A stretch of DNA of 64,000 nucleotides, from contig NC_079206.1 in NCBI RefSeq assembly GCF_026745355.1, positions 47,000,752 to 47,064,751 on the forward strand, read 5' to 3'. Shown here one piece after another: positions 46,017 through 56,869 of the stretch; positions within the stretch are counted from its first letter, which is position 1, and each line of letters opens with the position of its first letter. Under the pieces are notes generated by a model. It saw only the letters and a list, made by a program, of their open reading frames with translations. It was not told the DNA's origin and ran no database searches. The position numbers and the translations under genes were made by a program. The stretch comes from Beta vulgaris subsp. vulgaris (taxonomy: Eukaryota; Streptophyta; Magnoliopsida; Caryophyllales; Amaranthaceae).

Positions 46017-46917
46017 TATACAGTTCTTGCTTGTTCATGATTGAAAAAAGTTAAAATTGTGCCTTGATACGTTAAATTCTAATAGGTCAGTGGTTTGTTG
46101 AACTTTGAGATATTACCTTGAATCAACTTGAATGTGTCAATTGACTATAGTTAGTTCCAAGTGTAAAATGTCTATATTGGGAGGAATTGAAACTTGGTTT
46201 TGGATTATTGTGGACATAATGAATAATTAGACTTGATTTGGTATTATTATAACTTTCTACTACTATGATAAATTTAATTGTATTACAGATTTCATGAGGA
46301 TTTAGCTACACTAAAACTAAACTATATATGAAGCTTAGTTTGACGGAATTGAAGTCTTAAAACACCTAAAATCATAGTAAATGAACATGTCCCTAACTAA
46401 AAGGAAGCTATAGTTGCTTCATCTGGAAACTATAGTCAGAATATTGTTTGGATGTCAAAAGCGTAATACATTTCCTGATATAGTGATAGACTTGACTTGG
46501 ATTTCCATTCATACCCCACTTAATGAGTACTGAAGAGAAGACAGAAGAGACACAACTAATACAAATGGGTTTGAAAGGATATTTTTGTTCGATCATGTTA
46601 AACTATACGTTGGAACAATCAAGGGATGGATTATTAATAAGGTTAAGTTGTTTTCTCATTTATCTTTTGCATATTGGTCATTTTGGAGCTTCTACATACT
46701 TTGATGATTGACACATGATGGCTGCCTAGCACTGGGACGAATTACTTTTGGTTGCACACAGTTATTTTTCCTTTTCTTGTTATATGTTTGTTCATGTTGT
46801 TGTTTGTCTTGCCTTGTTAGATTTTTCTGGTTTTGTTCGATAATAATTTATCCAAGAAAAAAAGTTGCATCAGCCATAATTTTTAATGAAATTCTATGAT
46901 GCTATAATAGTTTATTA
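46017..46917. other. AT-rich intergenic or intronic sequence
   Basis: No coding region or element terminus is recognised. Composition resembles an intron or intergenic DNA. Confidence 0.4.
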
Positions 46918-47250
46918 TAGAGGTGATCATGGGCCGGGCCGGGTTCAGGCCGGGCCGCGGCCAAAAAAATTTGCCCATTGGCCGGGCCGGGCCGAGCCTA
47001 AATTCGGGCCGAATTTTTGTGTCCAAAGCCCGCTATTTCGGGCCGGGCTTAGCGGGCTTTTGCGGGCCAAATCGGGCCGGGCCAAAAAATAGACTAAAAA
47101 GTCGTTTTTAGCTTGCCCAAAGCCCGCCCAAAAACAAAAAAAAAAATGACCGGGCCGGGCCGAGCCCGGCCCGCGGGCCGAAAAATTCTGCCCAAAACCC
47201 GGCCCAAAAACGGGTCGGGCCAGCGGGCCGGGCCAAAATGATCACCTCTA
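46918..47250. mobile_element. GC-rich hAT-type MITE 1
   Basis: TAGAGGTGATCATGGGCCGG at the left pairs with inverted TAGAGGTGATCATTTTGGCC at the right. An exact 8-bp duplication, GTTTATTA, flanks it (46910-46917 and 47251-47258). The 333-bp body is almost all GGGCCGGGCC-type repeats, sharply GC-rich against its AT-rich surroundings. Confidence 0.9.
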
Positions 47251-47296
47251 GTTTATTACTATAATACTCCTGAAGTTATTAATTCTAAGATGTTAC

Positions 47297-47700
47297 TAGA
47301 GGTGGGCATGGGACGGGCCGGCACGAGCCCGCTCGAGGCCCGGCCCGGCCCGTTGTCCGCTACGTGGGACGCAGGCCTGTCACGGTAAAAAAAAATTTAT
47401 TTCCGGCCCGCATCGGCACGAGCCCGCCTAGGTCGGCCCGCGGGCCGAACGCTCCTTTCCTTTGTTATTTACCCTAAAACTGTTAAAAATACAAAAAAAA
47501 CAACATAAAACATGGGCCAGGCTCGGGGGAAGCATGAGCCCGGCCCGCGGGCCCGTGGGCCTAGGCAGGGTCGTGGACAAATTTATGAAATTTTAAGCCC
47601 GGCCCGGCACGACCCACCACTCATGGGCCCGGCCTGCCATTTACTCAAGCCCGCGGGCCGAGCCTGTGAACAGGCCCGGCCCGGCCCATGCCCACCTCTA
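47297..47700. mobile_element. GC-rich hAT-type MITE 2
   Basis: TAGAGGTGGGCATGGGACGG at the left pairs with inverted TAGAGGTGGGCATGGGCCGG at the right. An exact 8-bp duplication, GATGTTAC, flanks it (47289-47296 and 47701-47708). 404 bp. Related to MITE 1 in terminus and composition, only 46 bp away, but with a different internal order. Confidence 0.9.
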
Positions 47701-47843
47701 GATGTTACTAAAGTCAGCATGTCAATCTTTAAATCCTTGACCTGCTTGCTTTTCTGGAAAGATTGGCGATTTTGCTAATTGTTTGCATGTAAATAATACA
47801 ATATCCCAGAAATTTTTATTTGTTTTTCCTATTTGGTGTAGTT

Positions 47844-48241
47844 ATGGGAAAAGTTGAAGGCCAGGATGAGTCTTGGCATGGTCATGTCACAGTTGTGACT
47901 GTTACACTAGAGTATTGTCGGCATCAATGGACTAAGCCCCGTTCCTGGATGGAGCACATTCCTGACAGGGGGATGAGTGGCCGGGAGAAAGAGGCGTATG
48001 ACTTTTTTGCGGCCACTAGCATACCGGCTCTGAAAGGGAAGAAAAAGGTTCCGGTGCCGCTCATTTGTTTGCCTCACGTTAAGTACATATTGAGCAATCC
48101 GGCCCTTTGTGCATTCGATTTTTGTGCTACCGACCCCCATGGTGGGTCTTAATAGTAGATTCCGCTCCTACATTTTTCTTGTATGTGTTGCCAGATTTGA
48201 TCTTATTTCTAATGTTGTCTTTTTTTATGCGTGTACAGGCC
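47844..48241 (+). pseudogene. Tat-2 opposite-strand ORF, first part with intron
   Basis: The frame from about 47850 to 48141 has the block SWMEHIPDRGMSGREKEAYD, then VPLICLPHVKYILSNPALCA, matching Tat-1 at 18075-17880. A donor, CATG|GTGGGT, at 48142 and an acceptor, GTGTACAG, ending at 48238 mark an intron of 97 bp at the same place and phase as in Tat-1. The next exon begins at 48239, six bases before the Athila insertion. The N-terminal PF04195-like region is absent, cut off by the left truncation. Confidence 0.78.
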
Positions 48242-48244
48242 GGG

Positions 48245-49556
48245 TGATGTGTTTTAAAATATACCGCAAGTGCACGGTGTCTGTTTGGCAGAAACTGGCA
48301 AATACGGGTCGATCCACAGGGAGAGGAGTTCTACAGATTTATGTTCAATTATCTAACTACTTCCAGAGAGGAAAAATAATTGAGGAATTAATAACTAAAC
48401 TAGAACAAACTAGAACGCAGAAAAATGGAAATTTATCAAATAATTAAAAACCTAGGGCAATCGATCGGTCCACCATGCTTATACCAGTTCAATCAATATA
48501 ATATAGTTCAACAGCATTTGGATTGAGGTTCAAATAAATGAAGTATTTCGTTAATCCTTGGCCAGATAACAACTCCTAGATTAACATATGCCAGTACGGT
48601 CGCTCAACATAATCAAATCTACCTATTGTAATAAGCCTCTAATGAATATGATCTTTCGATTCTAATTCTTATTAGCTAAACATAACTCATGATATTGCGC
48701 AATTACATGAATTAAACAAGTATAACAAATCAATAGGAATTATTCTAATTCAATCCAATTATTGAAGAACATCAAACTACACTAAAAAAGGTATAAACAT
48801 GGCTTCCCTCTCTAAACCCTAGAAATAGACTACTCACTCATGATGATATTAAACGCAATAAACATAATCAAAGTAAAAGAATTCATAAAATTAAACTAAG
48901 TAGAGAAAAATACCAAATGATTGAAGAACGATGAAGAAGCAAATCGACGATCTATATAATCTTCCAATATAAAAGTTCAACAAAACTAGAGAGAGAAAAA
49001 CTAAGTATTTTGCTCTAATAACGTAGAAAATAAAGTAGGTTCAACGAAAATACTAAAAACCTATTTATACTAAATACAAAACCGGCTAAAAAAACCCGAA
49101 TAATCGCGTCCTGAGAGTCCGCCCGGTCGGGCGACGGTGATCAGAAATTTACGACAAATGAGAAATTTCGCCCGGTCAACCGGGCGAGTCCGCCCGGTCG
49201 GGCGCGTAAGCATTCCTTCCGTTGTTTTTCTTTAGCTGCTAAGTGTGGGAGTCTGCCCGGTCGGGCCACACCGCCCGGTCGACCGGGCGGAGGTGTTTCC
49301 TTGTCTTTTTCTTCGTGGAATCCAACCGAAACGCTCATGCGGTCTTCCGGATACGCCTTGGACCTTGTGTGACTGCTAGACTTCCGTGTTGCGACTCCGA
49401 TAAAGGTACAAAGTGCCAAATCCGCATCAAAACCTGCAAAACACGACAAGAACTCCAAACACATCAAATCCACAAGAAAAGAGCTCAAAAGAGCCCAAAT
49501 CGACTATCAAAGCTAAGGGGATTAGAGTAAATAATCGATAAATGATGAACACATCA
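48245..49556 (-). repeat. Athila 3' LTR
   Basis: 1312 bp. Relative to the 5' LTR it lacks about 24 bp in the GC palindrome cluster near 49120 and has a few one- to four-base differences. A TATAAATAG on the minus strand lies near 49060-49068. Confidence 0.95.
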
Positions 49557-49574
49557 AAATCCCCCAAGCTAACC
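49557..49574 (-). other. Athila polypurine tract
   Basis: On the minus strand GGTTAGCTTGGGGGATTT runs directly into the 3' LTR. It would prime plus-strand synthesis. Confidence 0.8.
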
Positions 49575-51124
49575 TTTTGCTTGTCCCTAAGCAAAATCAT
49601 GACATGAACGAGAATATGATTGCCTCACCCCTTCAAATATGAAAACAGAGATCAAAATGTTTTTATGAGGCTCATAAATCATTCAAGTAGGCACAATTCA
49701 AGTTCAACCATTCAGATCAACCTATTTACCAATCACCCAAACAACCGATCCAATGCAGCTGTCTTATATGACATACAAATCTCGAAAAGGTACTCACTGG
49801 GGTGTCACTCCTCTCGACATTTTTGTGGCAGGCAAAAGATATGCCCGATCACTCACCATCCCAACCATAATGACCCTTCCCACTCTCACTCTCATGTGTT
49901 TAGAAAGGTGATAATGTCACTCAACCTAATCATGTCGACTCAAGTAGCGAACGTACTCTTTAACCTTGACAAACTGACCACATCAATCCGATAGACAATA
50001 TAAGCGCAAGCTCAAGAGGACTTTTTCGGGGGTGTAATGGGGCTTAGGTATGGGTATGGATTATGTATGGGAAATGTGGTGGAAAAAAAACCAAGAATAG
50101 GGGAGCACAAGTTATTAGAAGTATCAACCTGAATATAGCCAATAATAGTTTCCCAATTCTATAAATCACCAAATTTGCAATAAACTCATTCTAGAAGCAG
50201 CGTGATGAATTTTTTCTTTGCAAGATCTTGGAAAAGAAAGAATTTTGAATTTTTTGTTCGTTTCTTCTTTTTCAATCTTTCTTTTTCTTTCTCTTTGCAT
50301 TTTTTCAATCACATAATCACATGTATTTCATTTTGCTCATTCTTTTCTTGTTTTCAACTTTTGTACCTTAATACAATCATTTCCATCCAAAGTTACTCAT
50401 AAAAACTATCTCAAATGCTAACTCAACCATATGCTCCCCCAAGCTAGGCTTGGGATTAGTATCAAAACAAAGGTCATGGGCATGTAATGAGGTTAAGTAA
50501 CATGAAATAGTCATTAGGCTCAGCAGGGCTAAGGAGGATAAAAGTATATCACGAAAATCACTTTAAGGCTCAAAAAGCAGACAAAAGAACACCTCTATCA
50601 CAGCAATTGCCACAAGTCATCAGATCTCAATGCGTACGATGTCAAAATCAAGATCAGTCAGCTAATGAGGAACTAACACACAAGAATACAGAATGGATAT
50701 AGAAATGAATCCATTGGCAAGAATGAATCCTCACAGTCTAACCAAATCAAGTATGCAGTCAAGATAAGCGCTTTATTATCAAAACTCATTGAGGGTCATG
50801 GCCTTTAGAGTTCACATTCCAGCATCACCATCACAAGTCCCCAACTATCCAGATAAAGAGCCCAAATACATTTTCAAAGAATATCATGGGGCACAGGGAA
50901 GCAATCATACCAATCCAGTCAATTCGTATTTTTGGTATTTTTTTCAGCAATATATGATTTTTTTTTTTTTTTTTTTTTTGGAATGAAACTAAACTATGAC
51001 AAACAGACTAACTAAACTGACTACACTAAAAAGCAATAAAGAGAGAGGTTGTACTTACAGAAAATCTCCCCCCAAGCTGAACTCGGCAATGACCTCATTG
51101 CAGCAAGAGGGAAGAAGAGAGGAA
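49575..51124. other. Athila 3' non-coding region
   Basis: About 1.5 kb between the ATHILA ORF and the 3' LTR, with a T-run of about 20 near 50960-50980 and a second purine-rich CCCCCAAGCT on the plus strand near 50434 and 51070, echoes of the polypurine tract. No coding potential is recognisable. Confidence 0.6.
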
Positions 51125-52521
51125 TCATGTCTCATCGTCAGACATATCAGCAGTAAAACCGCCGCCAGAAGTACCTGCAGCACCAAAAACAGCATTGCCA
51201 AAGGCATCCTCCCCCATATGGTCAGTGGGGTCAGGTACGTGTGGCGTATACCAAGACGGATGGGTATGGTCATGGGCGATAAGCCCCTTGTGGTAGTAGT
51301 CATGGTAGATGGGGTAGAGGGCATGGCGCATGTCGGACTCCACGGTGGTCAACCGTGTGTCCAAGGAGGTTAGGTGGGTCTGAATGGTGGCCTGACCCAA
51401 CTCAAGACGGCCCATCTGTGAGGTAAGGGACTGCTGTCCCTGATCGATGCGAGTAAGGGCGGCCATCATAGGGTCTACAGGAGCGGAGGAAGAGGCTTCC
51501 CCCGCCGACTGCCTATGGTAGGTCCTCAAGGGTCGTCGAGCAATGGGCTCCTGACCCCGCAAAGGAAGTAGGTAGGAACCTACACCAGGCTCAAGGCGGG
51601 TCTGGGCGCGGTCAGGAAGAAGGATGGACTCCTTCTTGGCAATGTACCACCTAAACTGTTGGCCGACTGGGCAGTGATCCACTTGGCATTGATCATGTAA
51701 TCGATGCCAATCTCTGCAGGGCCAACTACTGCATTGTTAACGTCAGGCACAAAACCAAAATGAACAGCAATATCAGTTATAAGTTCACCTACAACAATAG
51801 GTTGTCCCCTGACACTACCATCCTCAAATTGGGCAGGCAAGCTAGTGGCGGTCCGTTTGAGCTGGGAGACAAACAAATAGGGCAGGCACAAAGCATAGTC
51901 AAGCTCGGGAAACAAATAGCTCCCCATCAGAAAAATCTCCTGTTTTTGACAGGAGTGGGGCTCAGCTCGCCCAAAAAGTGTGCATCCCAGAAATCGCTGC
52001 AAATAGCGAAGACTGGGAAGGTGCAAATGATCGGCAGTCATGTGTTGGGTGTTGACTTCATCTTCACCCGTAAAGGCTGCCCAAAGTGTGTTTATGCGAA
52101 GTTCTGGAGAGTGACGATGTTCCCCAGTGAGGGGTAGGCCAAAAATAGCAGCTAGTTGGCCCAATGTTAATTCCCGATCCTCATTCATGAGGCGAAAATG
52201 AAGCACCTGATTTTTATTCCCTACTTCTAGGGAACTCAGAAATTCGAGGGTTAGGTGCCTATAGGTCCAGAAAAATATGCCAAACATAGTACCCAAACCC
52301 AATTTCTCAAATAAAGTCTTTGTATCACTAAATATTCCCAATGTATGCAGAGATTGCGAATCAACAAATCTAGTAGGAACAATATTGCGATGTTTCAATT
52401 TCTGAAATTTTTCTTTTTGTTCTAGAGATTTGAAAATTACCTCGGGGAAGGTTGAATCCGGTGGGATGCGAGTGCTTGATTCCCCTCGTGAACTTTGCCT
52501 CCGCTTGCTTGGCCTTGACAT
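51125..52521 (-). pseudogene. ATHILA ORF (post-pol ORF), one frameshift
   Basis: The frame from the Met at 52521 (MSRPSKRRQSS) runs to about 51640 and continues after a one-base shift in the frame ending at 51125. It has a basic start, then a conserved block TLEFLSSLEVGNKNQVLHFR with ELTLGQLAAIFGLP, and downstream YMINAKWI, matching the 'Arabidopsis retrotransposon ORF-1' (ATHILA, PF03078) family. The C-terminal part (about 51480-51125) has a Gln/Leu-rich coiled-coil-like segment and an acidic end. This ORF lies where an envelope-like gene is found in Athila elements. I see no signal peptide in the conserved part; a hydrophobic open stretch upstream of 52521 is probably leader sequence. Its function is unknown. 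Confidence 0.78.
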
Positions 52522-52794
52522 GCTTGAAGTTGATGCGAAAGTGGGTCGAAGTGAGAGAGAAAAAAAAGATGGAGATTTTCTGAATTTTTTTTTGTGTGAA
52601 AGATGGATAAAAAGAAGAAAAGTGAAGAAAATTTGAAGGAGAAGATGAGATTGGTGAGAGAAGAGAGGTAGGAGAAGGCATGGAGATGGAGGTAGTGAGG
52701 AGGGAGAAAACAAGGGTTTGGAGAAGATGAAGTTGTGAGAGAAGGAAAAAGAAAGAATGAAAAGAAGGGTGAAATCGAGGCCCTAAAGAAGCTG

Positions 52795-53125
52795 TCGGGG
52801 TATCCGCCCGGTCGACCGGGCGAAATCTTTTTTTTTTCGCAGATTTAGGCTATTTTGGCGAAGCTGGGCGATTTCGAAAGAAGAAATTCCGCCCGATAGA
52901 CTAGGCGAAATCCGCCCGGTCGGGCGATTTCCAGAATTTTCATTTTTGTTTCGCCCGGTTGACCGGGCAATATACCCCCAAAAAACGCTTGCGCGCCCGG
53001 TCGGGCGGCTTCGCCCGGTCGACCGGGCGAAAAATACTTTACGTTTTCTCGCGTTTTTTCGTTCGCTCTGTAGAAAAATGCTTGCGCGCCCGGTCGGGCG
53101 AGCTCGCCCGGTTGACCGGGCGATT
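52795..53125 (-). repeat. Athila internal spacer with GC-rich palindrome cluster
   Basis: Between integrase and the ATHILA ORF lie five GCCCGGTCGACCGGGC-like palindromes (52804, 52890, 52951, 53011, 53105; some with T for C or decayed) and four shorter CGCCCGGTCGGGCG motifs (52914, 52994, 53086 and near 52935). AT-rich 30-70 bp segments separate them. The same motif pair occurs in both LTRs. Reading frames across it repeat an ARSTGR-type peptide, a by-product of the repeat. Confidence 0.85.
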
Positions 53126-53227
53126 TCAATTTTGCGCGTTTTTCCGTCAAAATTTTCCCAAGTCCGAAAATTTGCCTTCTGCACACACTAGACTCGTCCA
53201 AATATTAGTACACTCTCCCTCACCACA

Positions 53228-54451
53228 CTAAGAAAGTAAACTAAAAAAAATCAAAAGAAAACAAAAATCGAAACTAACAAAGAAGAAAAGAAAAGACGGG
53301 TTGCCTCCCGCAAAGCGCTGGTTTAGATGGATGACCTCTACTTGGCCGATGAAGGCGCCCTCATGGTACAGTTTCAGACGCTGCCCATTCACTTTGAACT
53401 TCGTTCCAACTGCATTGGCCACTTCAATAGCTCCATGTGTTTTCACGTCAGTGACGACAAAAGGTCCAGACCATTTTGACTTAAGCTTTCCAGGAAAAAG
53501 CCTCAGTCTAGAGTTGTATAATAGGACTTTGTCACCAACATGAAACTCCCGCTTTACAATCATCTTGTCATGAAATCGTTTGGTTTGCTCCTTGTAGAGT
53601 TTGTGGTTTTCATATGCTTCCAGTCGAAGTTCATCTAACTCATTCAGGTGAAGAAGTCTTGCTTCCCCTGCAGCCTCCAAATCCAAATTAATTTCTTTAA
53701 CTGCCCAAGCTGAGAGATACTCCATTTCAACTGGTAAATGACAAGCTTTGCCATAGACTAATCGATATGGGGTGGTTCCTAGAGGTGTCTTAAAAGCAGT
53801 TCGCAGAGCCCACAGAGTATCATCCAATTTTTGTGACCAATCCTTCCTTGACCTGTTGACTACCTTCTCCAAAATGCGCTTGATCTGACGATTGGAGACT
53901 TCAACTTGACCACTAGTCTGAGGGTGATAGGCTAAACCAACTTTGTGAGTGACTCCATATCTCTTCAGTAAAGCTTTGAAAGTTCGCTGGTGAAAGTGAG
54001 ATCCCCCATCACTGATCAAGACTCTCGGGACTCCGAATCGAGGGAAAATGACCTTCTTGAAGAGCTTCATGACTACCTTAGAATCATTGGTAATGGAAGC
54101 CACAACTTCAACCCACTTAGTCACATAGTCCACAGCCACCAAGATATACCTGTTCCCACAAGAAGAAGGGAAAGGTCCCATGAAATCAATTCCCCATACA
54201 TCAAAGGGTTCAATCTCCAAAATACCCATCTGGGGCATCTCCTGCCTCTTTGAAATATTACCCGTTCGTTGGCATTCATCACAAGAGAGACAAAAAACAC
54301 GAGCATCTTTAAAAATGGTAGGCCAATAAAAACCACTCTGGAGAACTCTATAAGCGGTGGCTTGTGAGCCCAGATGTCTACTGCAAGGCATACTATGACA
54401 ATGTTGGAGAATGCCAACTATCTCCCAATCAGCTATACATCGTCGGAACAA
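53228..54451 (-). CDS. Athila integrase
   Basis: An open frame of 407 codons. The zinc-binding part shows H-x-H spacing around [15 protein letters not shown] and C-DECQR. The DDE core has Asp in [10 protein letters not shown], Asp in [10 protein letters not shown] and Glu in [14 protein letters not shown], all in place. The C-terminal region ([20 protein letters not shown], then KSKWSGPF) follows. The frame continues past the usual end into a hydrophobic, probably untranslated-like tail. The start given is the first Met; in the element it would be part of a pol polyprotein cut out by protease. All catalytic residues are intact. Confidence 0.88.
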   Translation of the reverse strand: MFRRCIADWEIVGILQHCHSMPCSRHLGSQATAYRVLQSGFYWPTIFKDARVFCLSCDECQRTGNISKRQEMPQMGILEIEPFDVWGIDFMGPFPSSCGNRYILVAVDYVTKWVEVVASITNDSKVVMKLFKKVIFPRFGVPRVLISDGGSHFHQRTFKALLKRYGVTHKVGLAYHPQTSGQVEVSNRQIKRILEKVVNRSRKDWSQKLDDTLWALRTAFKTPLGTTPYRLVYGKACHLPVEMEYLSAWAVKEINLDLEAAGEARLLHLNELDELRLEAYENHKLYKEQTKRFHDKMIVKREFHVGDKVLLYNSRLRLFPGKLKSKWSGPFVVTDVKTHGAIEVANAVGTKFKVNGQRLKLYHEGAFIGQVEVIHLNQRFAGGNPSFLFFFVSFDFCFLLIFFSLLS

Positions 54452-54532
54452 GCCATCTGAACACTTCTTGTATAAGAGGGGGTCATCCCAAAAATAATGC
54501 TTGGCATCATGATAGAACTTCTTGCGCTGTTG

Positions 54533-55147
54533 TTATGTCAAATCAGGAGGATGAGAACCACTAACACAATAATTAGCAAAATCAGCATACCATGGAGATT
54601 GAGTAGACACAGCGAAAAGATGGTCATCTGGAAAAGCATCATCTATGGGACCGTCAGCACTTGACTCAAACCGCAACCGGGAGAGATGATCTGCAACTAC
54701 ATTCTCAGCACCCTTCTTGTCACGGATCTCCAGATCAAACTCTTGTAGTAACAATATCCATCGTATAAGTCGTGGTTTGGCCTCTTTCTTGGCCAAGAGA
54801 TACTTTAGCGCAGCATGGTCAGTATGAACAATCACTTTCGAACCTATGAGGTAGGTCCGAAACTTGTCAAGAGCATACACAATGGCCAACAACTCTTTCT
54901 CTGTAGTAGCATAATTGACCTGGGCCTCATCTAAGGTCTTGCTGGCATAGTAGATGGCATGGAGGACTTTGTTTTTCCATTGACCAAGCACAGCACCAAC
55001 CGCATAATCACTAGCATCACACATGATCTCGAAAGGAAAACTCCAGTCTGGAGGTTGTATGATAGGGGCAGTGATCAATGCTTCCTTAATCCTGTCAAAA
55101 GACTCCACACACGCATCAGTAAAATCAAAAGTGGCATCCTTGAGCAA
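54533..55147 (-). pseudogene. Athila RNase H domain
   Basis: It starts in a shifted frame relative to RT, after a one-base change near 55155. Blocks are [19 protein letters not shown] (first catalytic Asp), [18 protein letters not shown] (Glu), [12 protein letters not shown] (Asp) and [10 protein letters not shown] (Asp/His). These are the RT-associated RNase H motifs, which degrade the RNA template. The catalytic set is complete, but the polyprotein frame is broken on both sides (TGA near 54535). Confidence 0.85.
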
Positions 55148-55870
55148 ATATTGAGTAAGGGTTTCGCAATTTTTGAAAAGTCTTTTATAAATCTGCGATA
55201 GAAACCCGCGTGACCCAGAAAACTTCTCACTCCCTTGACATTCACAAGAGGAGGAAGTTTCTCAATCACCTCAATTTTTGCTCTATCCACCTGGATGCCA
55301 CGCTCAGATATGAGGTGTCCAAGTACCACTCCGTCATTCACCATAAAGTGGCACTTTTCCCAATTAAGAATTAGATTAACCTCAGAACAACGTTTCAGAA
55401 TTTTAGAGAGATTATGCAAACACACATCAAAGTCAGAACCATAAACACTAAAATCATCCATAAATACCTCCATGATATTTTCGATGAAATCAGAAAAAAT
55501 GGCCATCATACATCTCTGAAATGTGGCAGGGGCGTTGCACAAACCAAATGGCATTCTGCGATATGCAAAAGTGCCATAGGGGCAAGTGAACGTCGTCTTT
55601 TCCTGATCAGCTGGGTGAATGGGAATCTGAAAGAAACCTGAATATCCATCCAAATAACAGAAAAAGTTATGTTTTGCTAACCTTTCTAACATCAGATCAA
55701 TAAAAGGGAGAGGGAAATGATCTTTCAGAGTGGCAGTGTTTAATCTGCGATAGTCAATACACATCCGCCAACCTGTAACAGTACGAGTAGGAATTAGTTC
55801 ATCCTTATCATTCTTAACAACAGTAGTCCCCCCTTTTTAGGAACAACTTGAACCGGGCTCACCCACTTAG
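55075..55870 (-). pseudogene. Athila reverse transcriptase
   Basis: 55764-55075 reads MCIDYRRLNTATLKDHFPLP, CYLDGYSGFFQIPIHPADQ, RRMPFGLCNAPATFQRC and the catalytic FMDDFSVYG, then the thumb. The preceding fingers block (VVPKKGG near 55845) is in another frame because of a change in a run of G. The palm aspartates are present. The one-base shifts at each end mean no full pol is made from this copy. Confidence 0.88.
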
Positions 55871-56204
55871 AATCTGAGATGGGGTAGATGATGCCCGCGT
55901 CAAGTAGTTTCATAATTTCCTTTTTCACCACCTCTTGCATATTAGGATTCAACGTCTTTGAGGTTGTATGCAAGGGCGGTGATTTTCTTCCAAGTTAATT
56001 CTATGCATGCAGAAATCAGGACTAATGCCCTTTAGATCATCAATACTATACCCAATAGCCTTCTTATGCATGGAAGCACTATAAGAAGTTGTGAAAGTTG
56101 GCTATATGTGAGTTTAGTACTGACAATCAAGGACATTCCTCAGCATCATCAAGAAATGCATATTTGAGGTGAGAAGGTAAAGGTTTAAGTTCTAACTTCT
56201 TTAC

Positions 56205-56654
56205 CTATGGTTCGGAAGTAGAGCAAATAGTCTTCATTACCTTACAATCTGCTACCGTATCAATGTTAAGATCATCAGTGAGATCAAGACTTGTCTCCAA
56301 TAATTCATCTGACAGAAATTGTGAAAAACTAACTCCAGAGATCTCATCGAGTATGTCAATCCTGCAACATGTGTGCTCAAGCATAGGAGACTTAATAGCA
56401 TTGGTTAACTTAAAAGTAATAGTATCATCACCAACACTCAAAGTCAGAGAGCCAGATTTTACATCAATAACAGCACCAGCAGTACATAGAAAAGGTCTAC
56501 CCAAAATAATGGGAATTTGACTATCTTCTTCCATATCAAGTACTACAAAGTCCACAGGAATATAAAATTTTCCAACTCTAACAGGGACATCCTCTAAAAT
56601 ACCCAAAGGATACTTCACAGATCGATCACCATCTGTAAAGTAATCTGTGTGCAC
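56205..56654 (-). pseudogene. Athila protease region
   Basis: The frame reads YPLGILEDVPVRVGKFYIPV, DFVVLDMEED, then PIILGRPFLCTAGAVIDV, the Athila aspartic protease flap and C-terminal half. The catalytic Asp-Gly/Ser block expected upstream (near 56660-56860) lies in a decayed stretch. It is followed by a linker with a Cys-rich ICRIDILDEI-like block. Confidence 0.7.
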
Positions 56655-56869
56655 TTTAAAGCACCCAAGTTCAGTTTATTACAGACAGATAAAGGCATAA
56701 CAGACACACTAGCACCTAGATCACACAAAGCCTTATCTATAAACAAGGGATGGAAAAACTACCAGGATCTTTTAATTTAGGTGGGATTTTATTTTGCAGA
56801 ACAGCACTGCATTCTTCAGTTAAAGCAACCCTATCTATCCCCCAAAATCTTTCTTTTTAGTTATCATAT

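Noticed and set aside
47512..47778. An 88-codon Gly/Pro/Arg-rich frame
   Set aside because: It crosses the GC-rich hAT MITE and reflects its composition.
49243..49530. Matching 95-codon frames in both Athila LTRs (also at 59816-60103)
   Set aside because: They are duplicated because the LTRs are duplicated; they cover promoter palindromes and have no family match.
52522..52713. Hydrophobic N-terminal extension of the ATHILA ORF considered as a signal peptide
   Set aside because: It lies upstream of the conserved MSRPSKRR start and is simply pyrimidine-rich leader read in frame.
52783..53231. Frames on both strands with repeated ARSTGR-type peptides
   Set aside because: The peptide comes from the GC palindromes; overlapping frames on both strands and the non-coding spacer position argue against a protein.
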